Made by a program: the position numbers and the translations under genes. From assembly GCA_024277065.1 (NCBI GenBank), contig JAJRVY010000174.1:1-46343 (forward strand): DNA of 46,343 nt, in the 5' to 3' direction. Numbering within the stretch: the first letter of the stretch is position 1; each line of letters begins with the position of its first letter. The DNA comes from Planctomycetota bacterium (GTDB lineage: Bacteria; Planctomycetota; JAJSAM01; JAJVHW01). The notes below the pieces were generated by a model that saw only the letters and a program-made list of their open reading frames with translations, did no database searches and was not told the origin of the DNA. Of this stretch, positions 1 through 10,519 are shown piece by piece.

Positions 1-2
1 CC

Positions 3-329
3 GGCGCTGCGCTGCCGCCGCGGCCGGTGACTCCCGCGCTGCCGGCGACGCCGGTCGCCCCGGCGCCGCCGCCGATGCCCGTGATGCCGGCCACGCCGGC
101 CGTGCCGGTCGCCCCCGCGACGCCCGCGACGCCCGTCATGCCCGCGACGCCCGCGACGCCCGTCATGCCGGCGACTCCGGCCGCGCCGGCGCCGAAGGCC
201 ACGAGCAGCACGGAGTACAGGCCGCGTGCGCGCGCGACGAGCACGGGCAAGGGATGGTTGATCGTCGGCGTCTGCAGCATGGCGGTGGCGCTGCTCGGAG
301 GCGTCGCGCTGATGCTCGGTACCGGCTGA
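3..329 (+). CDS. C-terminal fragment of a Pro/Ala/Thr-rich protein with a C-terminal transmembrane segment (5' end outside window)
   Basis: Frame open to the window edge; PATPATPVM repeats followed by basic residues and a hydrophobic segment [26 protein letters not shown] stop. Confidence 0.6.
   Translation, partial: GAALPPRPVTPALPATPVAPAPPPMPVMPATPAVPVAPATPATPVMPATPATPVMPATPAAPAPKATSSTEYRPRARATSTGKGWLIVGVCSMAVALLGGVALMLGTG
114..167. repeat. Exact 27-bp tandem duplication cccgcgacgcccgcgacgcccgtcatg
   Basis: 114-140 and 141-167 are identical; encodes PATPATPVM twice. Confidence 0.95.
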
Positions 330-384
330 CCGCAATGCGCGGGATAGGATCGAGCAGAGGCAGGGGAGGTCTGGTGCGCACCCG

Positions 385-3345
385 ATGACACGGCTCAACG
401 AGACCTGCGTTCTGTCCGAGTCGGGCACCGTGGAGTTCTCCTCGGTCAGCGATCGTGCGAATCGCGTGGATCTCGCGTGGTCGCGCGACGGCGCCTCCGC
501 GCCGGGCCCGGGCGTCGGCGGTGCACTCCTGGTGTTTCGCGCGGACGCCCTCTCGCGCCAGCTCGTCGCGCGCACCGAGGACGGCCGCCGCTTCCTCGTC
601 GAGATTCCGCTGGACCACGTCGATCCCGAGGCGATCCCGGCCGTGTGGGGGGAGCTCCGGAACACGACGCTGGACGAGATCTGGCGCAATCGCGCCATTG
701 CGGCGAGCTCATTCGAGCGCGCCCCCGTGTCGCTCGGACTGGACCTGCACCCGCCGCTCTTCATCTGCAACGAGAAGGGCGTCATCTTCCACGCGCCATG
801 GCCCGGCGACGGTGCGCCGGGGCCGCTCGAGGTCTGCGACGACGCCGACGTGCTCGCCGTCGCGGGGCTCGCGCCCTACGAGCACACCCACGAGCGTTTC
901 CTGCACAACCCCGCGGCGTCGCGGGTCGGCGCGGGTGGCACGCTCTACAGCGCCGCGTCCGACGCGCCGTCGCGCCGGGCGGGCCGCGTGCGCAGCCGCG
1001 ATGCGTTCCTGATCTACCTGGCCTCGCGCGTCACGACGACTCCCGGCGAGGGGCCGCGGCGCGCCGACCTGCCCTGCGCGGGCTGCCCCGAGAGCGCGCA
1101 CTGCTACCCGCCGGCGGGCGGGGCGGGGGCGGGCCGCACGGCTCTCGCCCCGCAGCGCGTGGATGCCGTCGCGTTCTATCCGTTCCGCGTCCTCGCGCGG
1201 CCCCTCGACGTGCTCTCGTTCGGCGAGCACGCCGATCTTCTCGGGGGCGCGACCTGGCGCCCGTTCCGCACGCGCCACGTGCGTCTCTGGGACCAGCCCG
1301 GCCGGGCACGCGCACGCGAGGACCTGCAGGCGACGACGTTCGCGGACGTCGGATCCACGACGCCGCTCGCGGCGTTCCGGCGCAAGGTCGCGCTGTTCGA
1401 GTCCGTGCTGCGTGCCGTGCTGCGCTTCCAGTAGAACTTCGGCCAGCCACATCTCGCGCTCGACGCCGAGACCGTCGTCGCGCTGTCGGCGGCGCCGCTT
1501 CCGGACGGCTCGTACGACGTCGATCTGCATGCCGAGCTGCGCTGCGCCCGCCTGCGCGATGACCGCACGCCGCCCCCGGGGGCGCCGGTGTGGCTGCCGC
1601 CGCCGGAGTTGCGGGGGCCGTACGCCGCCCGCGATCTGCTGGCCGCCGGCCGTCTCCCCCGCGAGCTGCGCGGCGTGCCGTCCGGCGAGTTCTCCTACGG
1701 GTCGTCGTTCCCCGCCCGCATGACCGTCGGCCGCATCTGGGGCGGCCCCGCGCCGGAGCCGACGGAGTTCGAGCTGCAGCTCGCCGCCGAGCACCTGGCC
1801 CGTGTCGAGCTCCATGCCGACGACCTCGTGAAGCTCGAGATCAAGAGCGTGGGCTGGGAGAGCCTCGTGATCTGGTGCCGGCCGGATGCCGAGCGGCCGG
1901 TGCAGGCGGGTTCGTCGGCGTTCCGCGCGCAGGCCGCCGTGCTCGACTCCGGTCAGCGGCGCGACCTCGAAGCCGCCGCCGCCGGCGGCGCGCTCTTCGC
2001 CGCCGCCACTGTCAATCGTACGTACGGCGCCTGGTACGACGTGCATGCCCTGTCGATGCTGCTCCTGCGGCTCGTGCTCGACAACGCCAATCAGAGTTTC
2101 GAGGACGTCGTGCGGGACGTCCTGCCGGCGCTGTCGGCGGTCGCTCGCTCGTCGCGCGTGCGCAAGGCGCCGGACCCCTGGGTCGCGTTCGTCGAGGGCG
2201 TGGGCAACGCCGCCGCGACGCCGCCCCTCGATCGTTTCCTGGCCAGTGGCAACGTCTGCTTCTTCGGGAGCGAGAACGGGACGGCGGGCGAGGACGTGCC
2301 CGCGGATCTGTGGGCCGAACTGCTCGCGGTGGCGCTCGCGGGCGTGTCGTCGGGGGAGTGTGTCTCGTTCGCCCCGACGACGCGTCTCGAGCGCGACCGC
2401 GCTGCGTTCACGGCGCCGGTGACGAACATGCTGGCGCGCATCGAGAGCCTCCGTGCCAGGCTGCCCGAGCAGATCGCGGAGCCACCCGTGGTGCTGGACA
2501 TGGACGATGCGTGGGCCGACGAGGACGCCGCCGGCGCGCCGCCCGCCGTCGTCCTGGACGCCCTTGACGCTCCGGGCGCTACGCCCGCCGCCGGAGTTCC
2601 CGTCGCGCCGCTCGCCCCCGCGGCCGCCGTGGACGACGGTGAGGTCGTGGAACTGCGCCGCGAGGTGAAGCGGCTGAAGGACGCGCTGACGGGTCAGGCC
2701 GCCAAGCTCGCGCGTCTCGAGAGCGAGCGCGAGGACGTCGAGCGCGTGCGCGCCGAGGTCGAGGGCCGCGCGGTGCGCGATCCTCGCAACGACGGCGCCG
2801 TCGCCGCCTGGGACGCGCTGTTCACCGCGCTCGCCGGGACGTCGTCCCACGGTCTGCCGCCACCCGCGCCCGGCGATCCCGCGTTCGAACTCGTGCGCGC
2901 CGTGGCCGCCGACGGTCTCGACACGATCGCCGGTCTCCTGACGGCGGCCGCGGAGTTGGGTGGGCAGGAGTTCGCGGCCCAGCAGTCGAGCGTCGCGCGG
3001 CGCGTGCGCCGGGCGCTGGTCGGTGGCGATCCCGCCAAGCTGCGGGCGGCCGCCGGTGCGCTCGACGATGCGCGCCGTCAGCTCGGTGGGCTGATCGCGG
3101 CCCTCGTCGATGCCCATGCCGAGAGCACGCGCGAGGGCACGCGCATCGCGCTCACGACGTTGCAGATCGGGATGCAGCGCGAACTCGGCCTCGGGCGCAA
3201 GGAGAAGGCGAAGCTCGAGAAACTCATCGAGCGCATGAAAGACAGGGTGGGGGATCTCTGCGCCAAGGTCTACGATCCGACGTTCCAGAAGGCGGTCCGG
3301 AGCCACATCCGGAACGCGGCGGGAGGGGGAGGGAAGACGACATGA
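385..3345 (+). CDS. Uncharacterised large T6SS-linked protein (~986 codons), interrupted by in-frame TAG at 1432-1434
   Basis: ORFs 385..1434 and 1588..3345 share a frame; the codons between ([35 protein letters not shown]...) are coding-like. ATGA overlap with tssJ. C-terminal coiled-coil-like region; [10 protein letters not shown] motif. No family recognised. Confidence 0.72.
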
Positions 3346-3875
3346 GTACCATCAGGATGGCGGTGAACGCGGCCCTGCTCGTGGCCGTCGTCGCGTGGTC
3401 CGCGGCGTGCGGCAGCACCAGTTGCGCGTCCGAGGGCGACCAGCTCAGCGTGACGTTGCGCGCGACGCCCGACCTGAACGACACGGGGTCGGGGCCGCAG
3501 CACGTGCGCTTCCGCGCCTGGGCCGTGCAGAACGCGCGGCAGTTCCGCGAGGTCTTCGACAGTAAGCCCGCGTCGCTCGTCAAGGACGAGCCGCGGACGC
3601 TCGAGGACAGCGGCCTCGGCAAGGCGTTCCCGACGGGTTCCGCGTGGATCACCCCCGGCAGCCGCCAGCCCTTGCGGCTCAGCGTTCCCGAGGACATCGA
3701 GTACACCCACGTCGGCGTCGTCGTCCTGTACCCGACGCCGCAGCAGATCCTCGTCGCGCTCGACTGCGACGATCGCGTCGGCTATTCATACGACGGCCCC
3801 GTGCACACCATCACCGTGGACCTGGGTCGCAACACGATTGCGCCCGGGGCCGCCGGCGAGGGCGCGTCGGAGTGA
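3342..3875 (+). CDS. tssJ: T6SS outer-membrane lipoprotein TssJ (VasD/SciN-like)
   Basis: Signal peptide with lipobox-like WSAAC; VRFRAWAVQNARQFRE and IEYTHVGVVVLYP match TssJ features; directly upstream of tssK. Confidence 0.85.
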   Translation: MSTIRMAVNAALLVAVVAWSAACGSTSCASEGDQLSVTLRATPDLNDTGSGPQHVRFRAWAVQNARQFREVFDSKPASLVKDEPRTLEDSGLGKAFPTGSAWITPGSRQPLRLSVPEDIEYTHVGVVVLYPTPQQILVALDCDDRVGYSYDGPVHTITVDLGRNTIAPGAAGEGASE

Positions 3876-3933
3876 GTACGCGAGGGCGCGCGGGCCCCAA
3901 GGAGCGGCATCGCGGCCGCCGGGAAGCGACGGC

Positions 3934-5358
3934 ATGAGCGAGAGCATGAGGGGCGTACTGTGGCGCGAGGGGTTGTTCCTGCGCCCTCACCACCTGCAGC
4001 GGCTCGCGACCGGCCTGCAGGCCACCGTCGCGCGGCTCGCGACCCATGCGCAGCCGTACGCGTGGGGCATCGTGGCGCTCGACGTGGACCCGCTGAAGCT
4101 CGAGGAGGGGGAGTTCGAGATCCGGCGCCTCGAGGTGGCGCTGCCCTCCGGCGAGGTTGCGCTGTTCGGGGACGACGAGAGCGGCAATGCGCGCGTCGAG
4201 TCCAAGGCGATTCCGCAGACGAGCGAGGGTCACCTGACCGTGTACGTCGGCGTGCGGCGGCTGCGCGAGCAGGAGCCGAACGTGGGCGAACTCGGGCGCG
4301 ACGAGTTCGACCCCCCGCGGTACACGCGCACGACGGCGCGCGTCGCCGACCTGACGAGTGGCCGCAACCTGCAGGAACTCGAGCTCACCGACCTGAACGT
4401 GCGCCTGTTCTTCGAAGGTGATCGCATCGACGGCTTCGAGGTCGTCCCCGTCGCCCGGCTCGAGGCGCCCGCCGTCGGCCTGCCGCTCACCCGGCTGTCA
4501 CGCAGCTATGCGCCGCCGTGTCTGCGCGTCGATGCCAGCGCTGCGCTGCACACGCTCGTGAAGGAGCTCTACGCCGAGGGTGCCAAGAAGGCCGCCGACC
4601 TCGCCAACGCGGCGACGCCCGCCGACATCGTGGCCGGACGGGCCACGCAGGCCGAGCAGATGCAGATCCTCAAGCTCTGGACGCTGCGCGGGGCGTTACC
4701 GCTCCTGCGCGAGGCGGCCGACGGCGGGCACGTGCATCCCTACACGCTGTACGTGCATCTCTGCGAGCTGCTCGGCCAGTTCGGCACGCTGTCCGAGGGC
4801 GCCGGGGCGCACAGCGTGCCGCGCTACGACCACCTCGACGTCGGTGGCTGCTACGGCCAGGTGCTGGCGGCGCTGATGCAGCTCCTGCGCACCGATCGCA
4901 TCGCGTCGAACTGGAAGCGCATTCCGCTGCGTCGCATCAACCTGCCGTTCGGCGGGCTCGGCGTCGGCGCCAAGGACATCGACCCGGAGTGGCTGACCGG
5001 GCGCAACCAGTTCTACCTCGTGTTCGCGAACCCCGACCCGAGCGGCCGGCAGCTCGACTGGTACCGCAGCGGCCACGTCAAGGTCGCGGCCTTCAGCCGC
5101 ATCGGGGCCGCCGTCACGCAGCGCAAGTTCGGCGTCGTCTGTGCCCCGTGCGAGAAGCCTAGTACGCTGCCGGCGCGTGACGGTGCGATGTACTACCGGC
5201 TCGACACGCAGAGCGCCGGCGCGCCGGAGACGCGCGAGGAGTGGGAGGCAATCTGCCGCGAACGCACGATCGTGGCGCATTTCCGCACCGAGGGGCTGGC
5301 GCCGGGCCAGGACGCGCCGGACCTCGGCATCGAGGCGTACGTGGTCTTCGGACGGTGA
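3934..5358 (+). CDS. tssK: T6SS baseplate protein TssK
   Basis: N-terminus MRGVLWREGLFLRPHHLQ is characteristic of TssK; position before tssL/tssM. Confidence 0.95.
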   Translation: MSESMRGVLWREGLFLRPHHLQRLATGLQATVARLATHAQPYAWGIVALDVDPLKLEEGEFEIRRLEVALPSGEVALFGDDESGNARVESKAIPQTSEGHLTVYVGVRRLREQEPNVGELGRDEFDPPRYTRTTARVADLTSGRNLQELELTDLNVRLFFEGDRIDGFEVVPVARLEAPAVGLPLTRLSRSYAPPCLRVDASAALHTLVKELYAEGAKKAADLANAATPADIVAGRATQAEQMQILKLWTLRGALPLLREAADGGHVHPYTLYVHLCELLGQFGTLSEGAGAHSVPRYDHLDVGGCYGQVLAALMQLLRTDRIASNWKRIPLRRINLPFGGLGVGAKDIDPEWLTGRNQFYLVFANPDPSGRQLDWYRSGHVKVAAFSRIGAAVTQRKFGVVCAPCEKPSTLPARDGAMYYRLDTQSAGAPETREEWEAICRERTIVAHFRTEGLAPGQDAPDLGIEAYVVFGR

Positions 5359-5400
5359 CGGTGACGCGAGTCGGCGCGGCGGCGGCAGCCGGAGTGCTGC

Positions 5401-5424
5401 ACGGACATACGGACACACGGACAT
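5401..5424. repeat. 8-bp tandem repeat x3 (acggacat/acggacac/acggacat) in tssK-tssL spacer
   Basis: Read directly. Confidence 0.95.
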
Positions 5425-5451
5425 GAGGCGCAGGAGGCGAGCGACGAGTCG

Positions 5452-6186
5452 ATGAACCGCAACGCCGTGACCAGCGCCGTCGGGCCGTTCATGCTGGCCG
5501 TCTCCGCGTTCCACAGCGAGGCGACGCGCGAGTCCCTGAACCCGGACCAGATGCGCACGACGCTCGAGGGGCTGCTGGCCGAGGCCGAGCGCTCGTGCCG
5601 CGCCGCCGGCGTGGACCCCGAGCTCTTCCAGGACGTCAAGTTCGCGTGTGTCGCGCTGGCCGATGAGCTGGCCATCCACAGCGACTGGGACCACGTCGAG
5701 CACTGGCAGCGCAACCTGATGGAGTCGCGCCATTTCGGGACGACGTTCGCCGGCGCCGAGTTCATCGATCGCGCGCAGCGCATCTGGCAGCGGCTCGGGA
5801 CCGCCCAGGACACGAGCGCCCGTGAGCAGCTCATGGGTGTTCTCGAGGTCTACCACACATGCCTGCGCCTGGGCTTCCAGGGGCGCTATCGCGGCATGCC
5901 CGGGCAGGAGCTCGCGTCCACCACCGACGGCCTGCTCGCCGTACTCTGGCCGGGCGGTGACGACGCCCTGCGCCACCAGCTCTGGCCGGCCGGCTACGCC
6001 GGCACCGGCAGCGGCCGCGTCGTGCGCAGCTGGCGCATGTGGTGGTGGCCCGTGCCCCTCGTGCTCGCCCTCGCCGTCGGGCTCTGGTTCTTCTTCAGCT
6101 TCCGCAACTCTGCCGACGTGGACGACCTTGTGAACAGCGTCGGGCAGCTCGACGACGGACCGGGTGCCGCGAAGGGGGGCCGCTGA
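5452..6186 (+). CDS. tssL: T6SS membrane protein TssL (DotU family), no OmpA domain
   Basis: DotU-like FACVALADELAIHSDW...W..N.ME..F; single C-terminal TM segment; ATGA overlap with tssM. Confidence 0.94.
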   Translation: MNRNAVTSAVGPFMLAVSAFHSEATRESLNPDQMRTTLEGLLAEAERSCRAAGVDPELFQDVKFACVALADELAIHSDWDHVEHWQRNLMESRHFGTTFAGAEFIDRAQRIWQRLGTAQDTSAREQLMGVLEVYHTCLRLGFQGRYRGMPGQELASTTDGLLAVLWPGGDDALRHQLWPAGYAGTGSGRVVRSWRMWWWPVPLVLALAVGLWFFFSFRNSADVDDLVNSVGQLDDGPGAAKGGR

Positions 6187-9100
6187 TGGCGAGTCCGCGC
6201 GGCCTCAAGATCCTCGTCGGCGTGGCCTGGTTCTGCCTGGCGCTGGTGCTCGGCGTCGTGGCCTTCGCCGTCGTCTACGTGATGAGCGACGGCGACGCCT
6301 CGTCGAGTCTCGACTGGGCGGCCATCGTGTTCGCCGCCGCGCTGCTCATCATGGGCATCGTCTGGCTCGTCGTGTTCCTGCGCCGCCGCGCCAAGGCCGG
6401 CGCCCTCGAGAAGACGCTCGGCGAGGGGCCCGGCGGCGGCATCGACACGAAGGGCGAGGTCGAGGCCCTGCGCAAGCGCTGGCGCGAGAGCGTCGCGACG
6501 TGGAAGTCCACCGCGGCAGGCAAGGGCGGGCGGCTCGACGACTTCCCGTGGTTCGTCATCATCGGTGCGCCGGCCAGTGGCAAGAGCACGCTCCTGCGCA
6601 AGTCCGAGATCGAGTTCCCGGTCGGCGACGCCAGCATCAAGGGGCTGCAGGGCACGCGCAACTGCGACTGGTGGTTCTCGAACATCGGCATCTTCCTGGA
6701 CACAGCCGGGCGCTACGTGTCCGACGAGAGCGCCGAGGAGTGGTTCACGTTCCTCGAACTGCTGCGGCGCCTCCGCGGCGAGGCGCCGATCAACGGCGTG
6801 ATCGTCACGCTGCCGGTGCCCGACCTCCTGACGAAACCGACCGACGAGCTCGAGAACGACGCACGGCGCATCCGCGCCCGCCTCGACGAGCTGATCGACA
6901 TCCTGGGCGTGAACTTCCCGGTGTGGATCGTGCTCACGAAGGTCGATCTGATCCCCGGCTTCGTGGAGTTCTTCGGTGCCGCCGACGTCGGTCTGCGGCG
7001 GCAGATCATGGGCTGGACCGTCGATCACGCCGAGGGCATGCGCTTCGACCGCGCGCAGTACGACCAGCGCTTCACGGCCATGATCACGCGGCTGCGCGAG
7101 ATCCGGCCCTCGATGCTCGCGAAGGCGAGTCTGCGCGAGCGCCCGGCGGCGTTCGCCTTCCCTGACGACTTCGCCGCCGCGCAGCGTCCGCTCGGCGACT
7201 CGTTGCAGTGCATCTTCGCCCCGAACGTGTACCAGGAGACGCCGTACTGCCGCGGCGTGTACGTCACCAGCGCCATCCAGCAGGGCACGCTGCTGCAACG
7301 CGCCGCGGCGAGCATCCGCGAGATGCTCGGCGTGCGGACGACCGCCGCGGAGACGCACGCGGGCAGCTCGCGCAGCTACTTCCTGCGCGACCTCGTCCAC
7401 GAGCGCATCGTCGCCGACCGCTCGCTCGTGTGGACCACGACCGCCGAGATCGCGCGCGGCCGTCTCGTGCGTCTGGGGAAGGTCCTCACCGGCGTCGCCG
7501 TCGGCGTCTTCCTGGTGCTCGCCGTCCTCGCGTACGGCATGAAGAGCCACCGCCGGCTCGGTGACGTCAGGCAGGAACTGACCGCCGAGGAGACGGCGAG
7601 CGGCGTCGGCGCCACGAACCGTCTCTACGACGTGTGGGAGAGCCGTACGAGCGGCGCCTTCGAGGATCTCGGTCTGCTCCAGGAGAAGCGGCTCAAGCGC
7701 CGTCTCGGCGAGGAAGCGCGGGCGGTCTACATCGAACGCGTCCTCGCGCCACTCGTGGCGCTCCTCGAGCAGCGTCTGGCGGCGGCCGAGGCCACCAAGG
7801 GCTTCGATGCCGTCCGCACGCGGTGGGAGACGACGCAGCGCATCGTCGCGGCGCTGCGTGCCACCCGCATTCCGCTGGCCGACGGGCGCGACGGTCTCGC
7901 GGCGACCCCGTCCACGCCGCCCGGCGACGGCGCGGGCGGTGACGAGGACGACGGCGGTGACGGTCCCGGGGCGGGTGACGACGGGGGCGCCCGCGAGATC
8001 GCGAACGTCCCGCCCGGCCGCTTCCTCCCCGAGGAGGTGGAGGCCTTCGCGGCGCTGCGGGGCGAACTCGTCGCCGCCGGCGTCGCGCGCGCCCCCGTGA
8101 GCACGGAGAGCGATCCGGAGAACGCCCCGGTGCCGGAGGTGCCGGATCTGCTCCTGCTGCAGATCCACCGCTTCGGGATGGCGACCCAGATCCCGGACGA
8201 CGAGGAGCTCGGCGCGTCCGCCAGGGCCACGCTCGAGGAGATGGGCGAGCGCTTCGCCGCGCTCGACGAACGCCTGGGCGCCCTGCGTCCGTTGCTCCTC
8301 GAGAAGGCCGCCGCTTGGGCGCGCACCGCGCGGCAGCAGATCGTGGCGCGCGACCGCTACCTCGAGGCCAACCGCGGGCGCGAGGACGAGTGGGTGCAGG
8401 GGTTCGTGCGCCGCTGCACCGACGTTCGCGCCATCCTCGACGGCGACGTCGAGCCGGAGGACATCGAGTCCGCCGTGCTGGAGCCATTGATCGAAGCCGC
8501 CGGCAACTTCAGCGGCGACGGCGAGAAGACCTACGACGACGCGATCCTCGCCGCCGTGCGTGGCGATCTCGACGCCGTGGTGAAGCTGCTGACCGACGAT
8601 GAGCGCGCGGCGATCCCGGAGATCGGGGAGCTTCGCGGCGCTCTCTCCGCGAACGGCACGCAGGGAACGGCGGAGACGCCGGAGACGCCGGATGAGGGGG
8701 GCGCGAGTGGAGCGACGACGGAGCGCCGCGCCAAGCGCGATGCGCTGATCGGGCTGCAGAGCGAATTGCAGTCCCTCCTCGCCGCGTCGCGCAACGGGGA
8801 TCTGGTTCCCACGGCGCGGTCCCGTCGCCCGACGACGCTCGCGGACGCCGTGGACGAGATCACCGCCGACGTCGAGTCGTCGCAGCGGCGCTGGCTGGAG
8901 CGCGTCGTGCCCCACCTCTGGCGGCTCGCCGGCAAGCCCGGTCCGGCGGAGTACGAGAAGGACGAGGACCGCTGGGGGATCGTCGTCGAGGAACTCGACC
9001 GCGCGTTGCGCCACGATGCGCGCTACCTGGCCTTCTTCGAGCACGAGGGCCGCGGCGGGTACGCCTACCTGGCGCGCCGCCTGATCGATGGACGCGTGCG

Positions 9101-10487
9101 TGACGCGGCCGCGGGGAAGGGCGCGGCGCCGTTCGGCGAGGTGTCGATCCGCGACGACGTCGAGGATCTCGCCGCGCCCGCGCTGCGCGTGCTCGACGAG
9201 GATCTCTGGCCGGCCAGCGCTCCGACCGTGCGCGACCTGGCGCTCGCGAGCTTCACGAGCGACGTGCGCAAGCTGCGCGTGGCGGCGCAGGGCTACTGGG
9301 ACGGTCGCTGCGGCGAGTTGCCGGCGCCGCGTGGCGACCCGTTCCTCGTTCTCGAGGCGTGGACGAAGCGCACCGGGGACGTGAGCAAACTCGCCAACGA
9401 GATCGCCAAGACGTTCGAGGCCGCGTGGTCCGCGCCGTCGTCGCTGAACCAGGCCGGCGCCGAACAGTTGGCCCGCGTCTGGGCCACCGAGGTGACGGGA
9501 CTGCGCGCGCGCTACTCCTTCTTCTGGGACGCGCTCCCGGAACTGCAGGAGCGGCTCGAGTCGTTGCAGGCACATCGCAAGCGGCCGCTCGGCACCGGCG
9601 CGCTGTCCGACTTCGAGGCGGTCGCGGCCGATCTCGGGTACGAGGCCGGGCAGCCCGCGGCGTGGCACATCGGCGACATCGTCGGCAGCGACGTTCTTCC
9701 CGCGGAGAGCGTCTCGGGGCTGCGCGCGGCCGTCGCGGAGGGCGAGCAGCGCATCGTGCAGTCGCTCGCCGGCGCGCTCGCGCGTCGCTGGGAGGGTGTT
9801 CGCATCCGCTTCGAGGGCTCGCTGCGCAACGGCGGCTCGCCGGACCCGCTCGACGAGGACTATCGAAGGCTTCGCGGACTGCTCGTGGCCGTGTTCGGCG
9901 CCGACCTGCAGTCCGTGCGCCGCTTCGAGGACGGCCGCACGCTGGTCGTTCCCGCCGACTTCCGGCAGCTCGACGCGCGGCTTCGCGATCAGGCCGGCGT
10001 CGTGCAGAGGCTGGAGCAGGGCGTCACACTGCGCTTTGCCGTGTCGCGCGTCCCCGCGTTCCGCGGGGCCGGCCAGAGCCGGCCCGTCCTGAAGATCGTG
10101 TACCGCGCGACCGGGCGCAACGACGTCGCGCAGACGTGGGAGCCGGGCGACCAGAAGACACTTGCGATCGAGTGGTCGCCGAGCTCGGCGACGTCGCTGA
10201 CGTTGCTCATGGTGAGCGACGCGAGAGACGAAGACGGCGACGCTCTGCGCACGTGGTCCGGTCGCAACTGCGTGCTCGACGCGCTCTCCGAGGGTGGCGC
10301 GCGATGGAGCGGCAGCGACACCGTGACGTGGACGGCGGCGTCCGGCGACTATGATCCGGTCGTCTGCAGCGTGCGCTACGACGAGCGTGCCCGCGACGTG
10401 CGGGACGCCGCCAAGCTGCTGCTCGGCGCCGCCACGACGAGCATTCCGCGCGACTGCGCCGTGCTCGAGGGTGAGGCGCCGAAGTGA
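6186..10487 (+). CDS. tssM: T6SS membrane protein TssM (IcmF family)
   Basis: 1433 aa; N-terminal TM segments, Walker A GAPASGKST, FLDTAGRY, GVIVTLPV, PVWIVLTKVDLIPGFVEFF; IcmF-like C-terminal region. Confidence 0.97.
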   Translation: MASPRGLKILVGVAWFCLALVLGVVAFAVVYVMSDGDASSSLDWAAIVFAAALLIMGIVWLVVFLRRRAKAGALEKTLGEGPGGGIDTKGEVEALRKRWRESVATWKSTAAGKGGRLDDFPWFVIIGAPASGKSTLLRKSEIEFPVGDASIKGLQGTRNCDWWFSNIGIFLDTAGRYVSDESAEEWFTFLELLRRLRGEAPINGVIVTLPVPDLLTKPTDELENDARRIRARLDELIDILGVNFPVWIVLTKVDLIPGFVEFFGAADVGLRRQIMGWTVDHAEGMRFDRAQYDQRFTAMITRLREIRPSMLAKASLRERPAAFAFPDDFAAAQRPLGDSLQCIFAPNVYQETPYCRGVYVTSAIQQGTLLQRAAASIREMLGVRTTAAETHAGSSRSYFLRDLVHERIVADRSLVWTTTAEIARGRLVRLGKVLTGVAVGVFLVLAVLAYGMKSHRRLGDVRQELTAEETASGVGATNRLYDVWESRTSGAFEDLGLLQEKRLKRRLGEEARAVYIERVLAPLVALLEQRLAAAEATKGFDAVRTRWETTQRIVAALRATRIPLADGRDGLAATPSTPPGDGAGGDEDDGGDGPGAGDDGGAREIANVPPGRFLPEEVEAFAALRGELVAAGVARAPVSTESDPENAPVPEVPDLLLLQIHRFGMATQIPDDEELGASARATLEEMGERFAALDERLGALRPLLLEKAAAWARTARQQIVARDRYLEANRGREDEWVQGFVRRCTDVRAILDGDVEPEDIESAVLEPLIEAAGNFSGDGEKTYDDAILAAVRGDLDAVVKLLTDDERAAIPEIGELRGALSANGTQGTAETPETPDEGGASGATTERRAKRDALIGLQSELQSLLAASRNGDLVPTARSRRPTTLADAVDEITADVESSQRRWLERVVPHLWRLAGKPGPAEYEKDEDRWGIVVEELDRALRHDARYLAFFEHEGRGGYAYLARRLIDGRVRDAAAGKGAAPFGEVSIRDDVEDLAAPALRVLDEDLWPASAPTVRDLALASFTSDVRKLRVAAQGYWDGRCGELPAPRGDPFLVLEAWTKRTGDVSKLANEIAKTFEAAWSAPSSLNQAGAEQLARVWATEVTGLRARYSFFWDALPELQERLESLQAHRKRPLGTGALSDFEAVAADLGYEAGQPAAWHIGDIVGSDVLPAESVSGLRAAVAEGEQRIVQSLAGALARRWEGVRIRFEGSLRNGGSPDPLDEDYRRLRGLLVAVFGADLQSVRRFEDGRTLVVPADFRQLDARLRDQAGVVQRLEQGVTLRFAVSRVPAFRGAGQSRPVLKIVYRATGRNDVAQTWEPGDQKTLAIEWSPSSATSLTLLMVSDARDEDGDALRTWSGRNCVLDALSEGGARWSGSDTVTWTAASGDYDPVVCSVRYDERARDVRDAAKLLLGAATTSIPRDCAVLEGEAPK

Positions 10488-10505
10488 CGCGCAGTCCGCT
10501 GCGCG
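10488..10505 (+). promoter_or_regulatory. Perfect hairpin CGCGCAG-TCCG-CTGCGCG between tssM stop and tagF RBS
   Basis: 7-bp arms, 4-nt loop, directly after the tssM TGA. Confidence 0.55.
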
Positions 10506-10519
10506 GGAGGGAGTGAGTC

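Noticed and set aside
1432-1434. Pyrrolysine or selenocysteine insertion as explanation of the in-frame stops
   Set aside because: No methylamine methyltransferase context for Pyl, and codons are TAG rather than TGA; alignable positions look like Glu.
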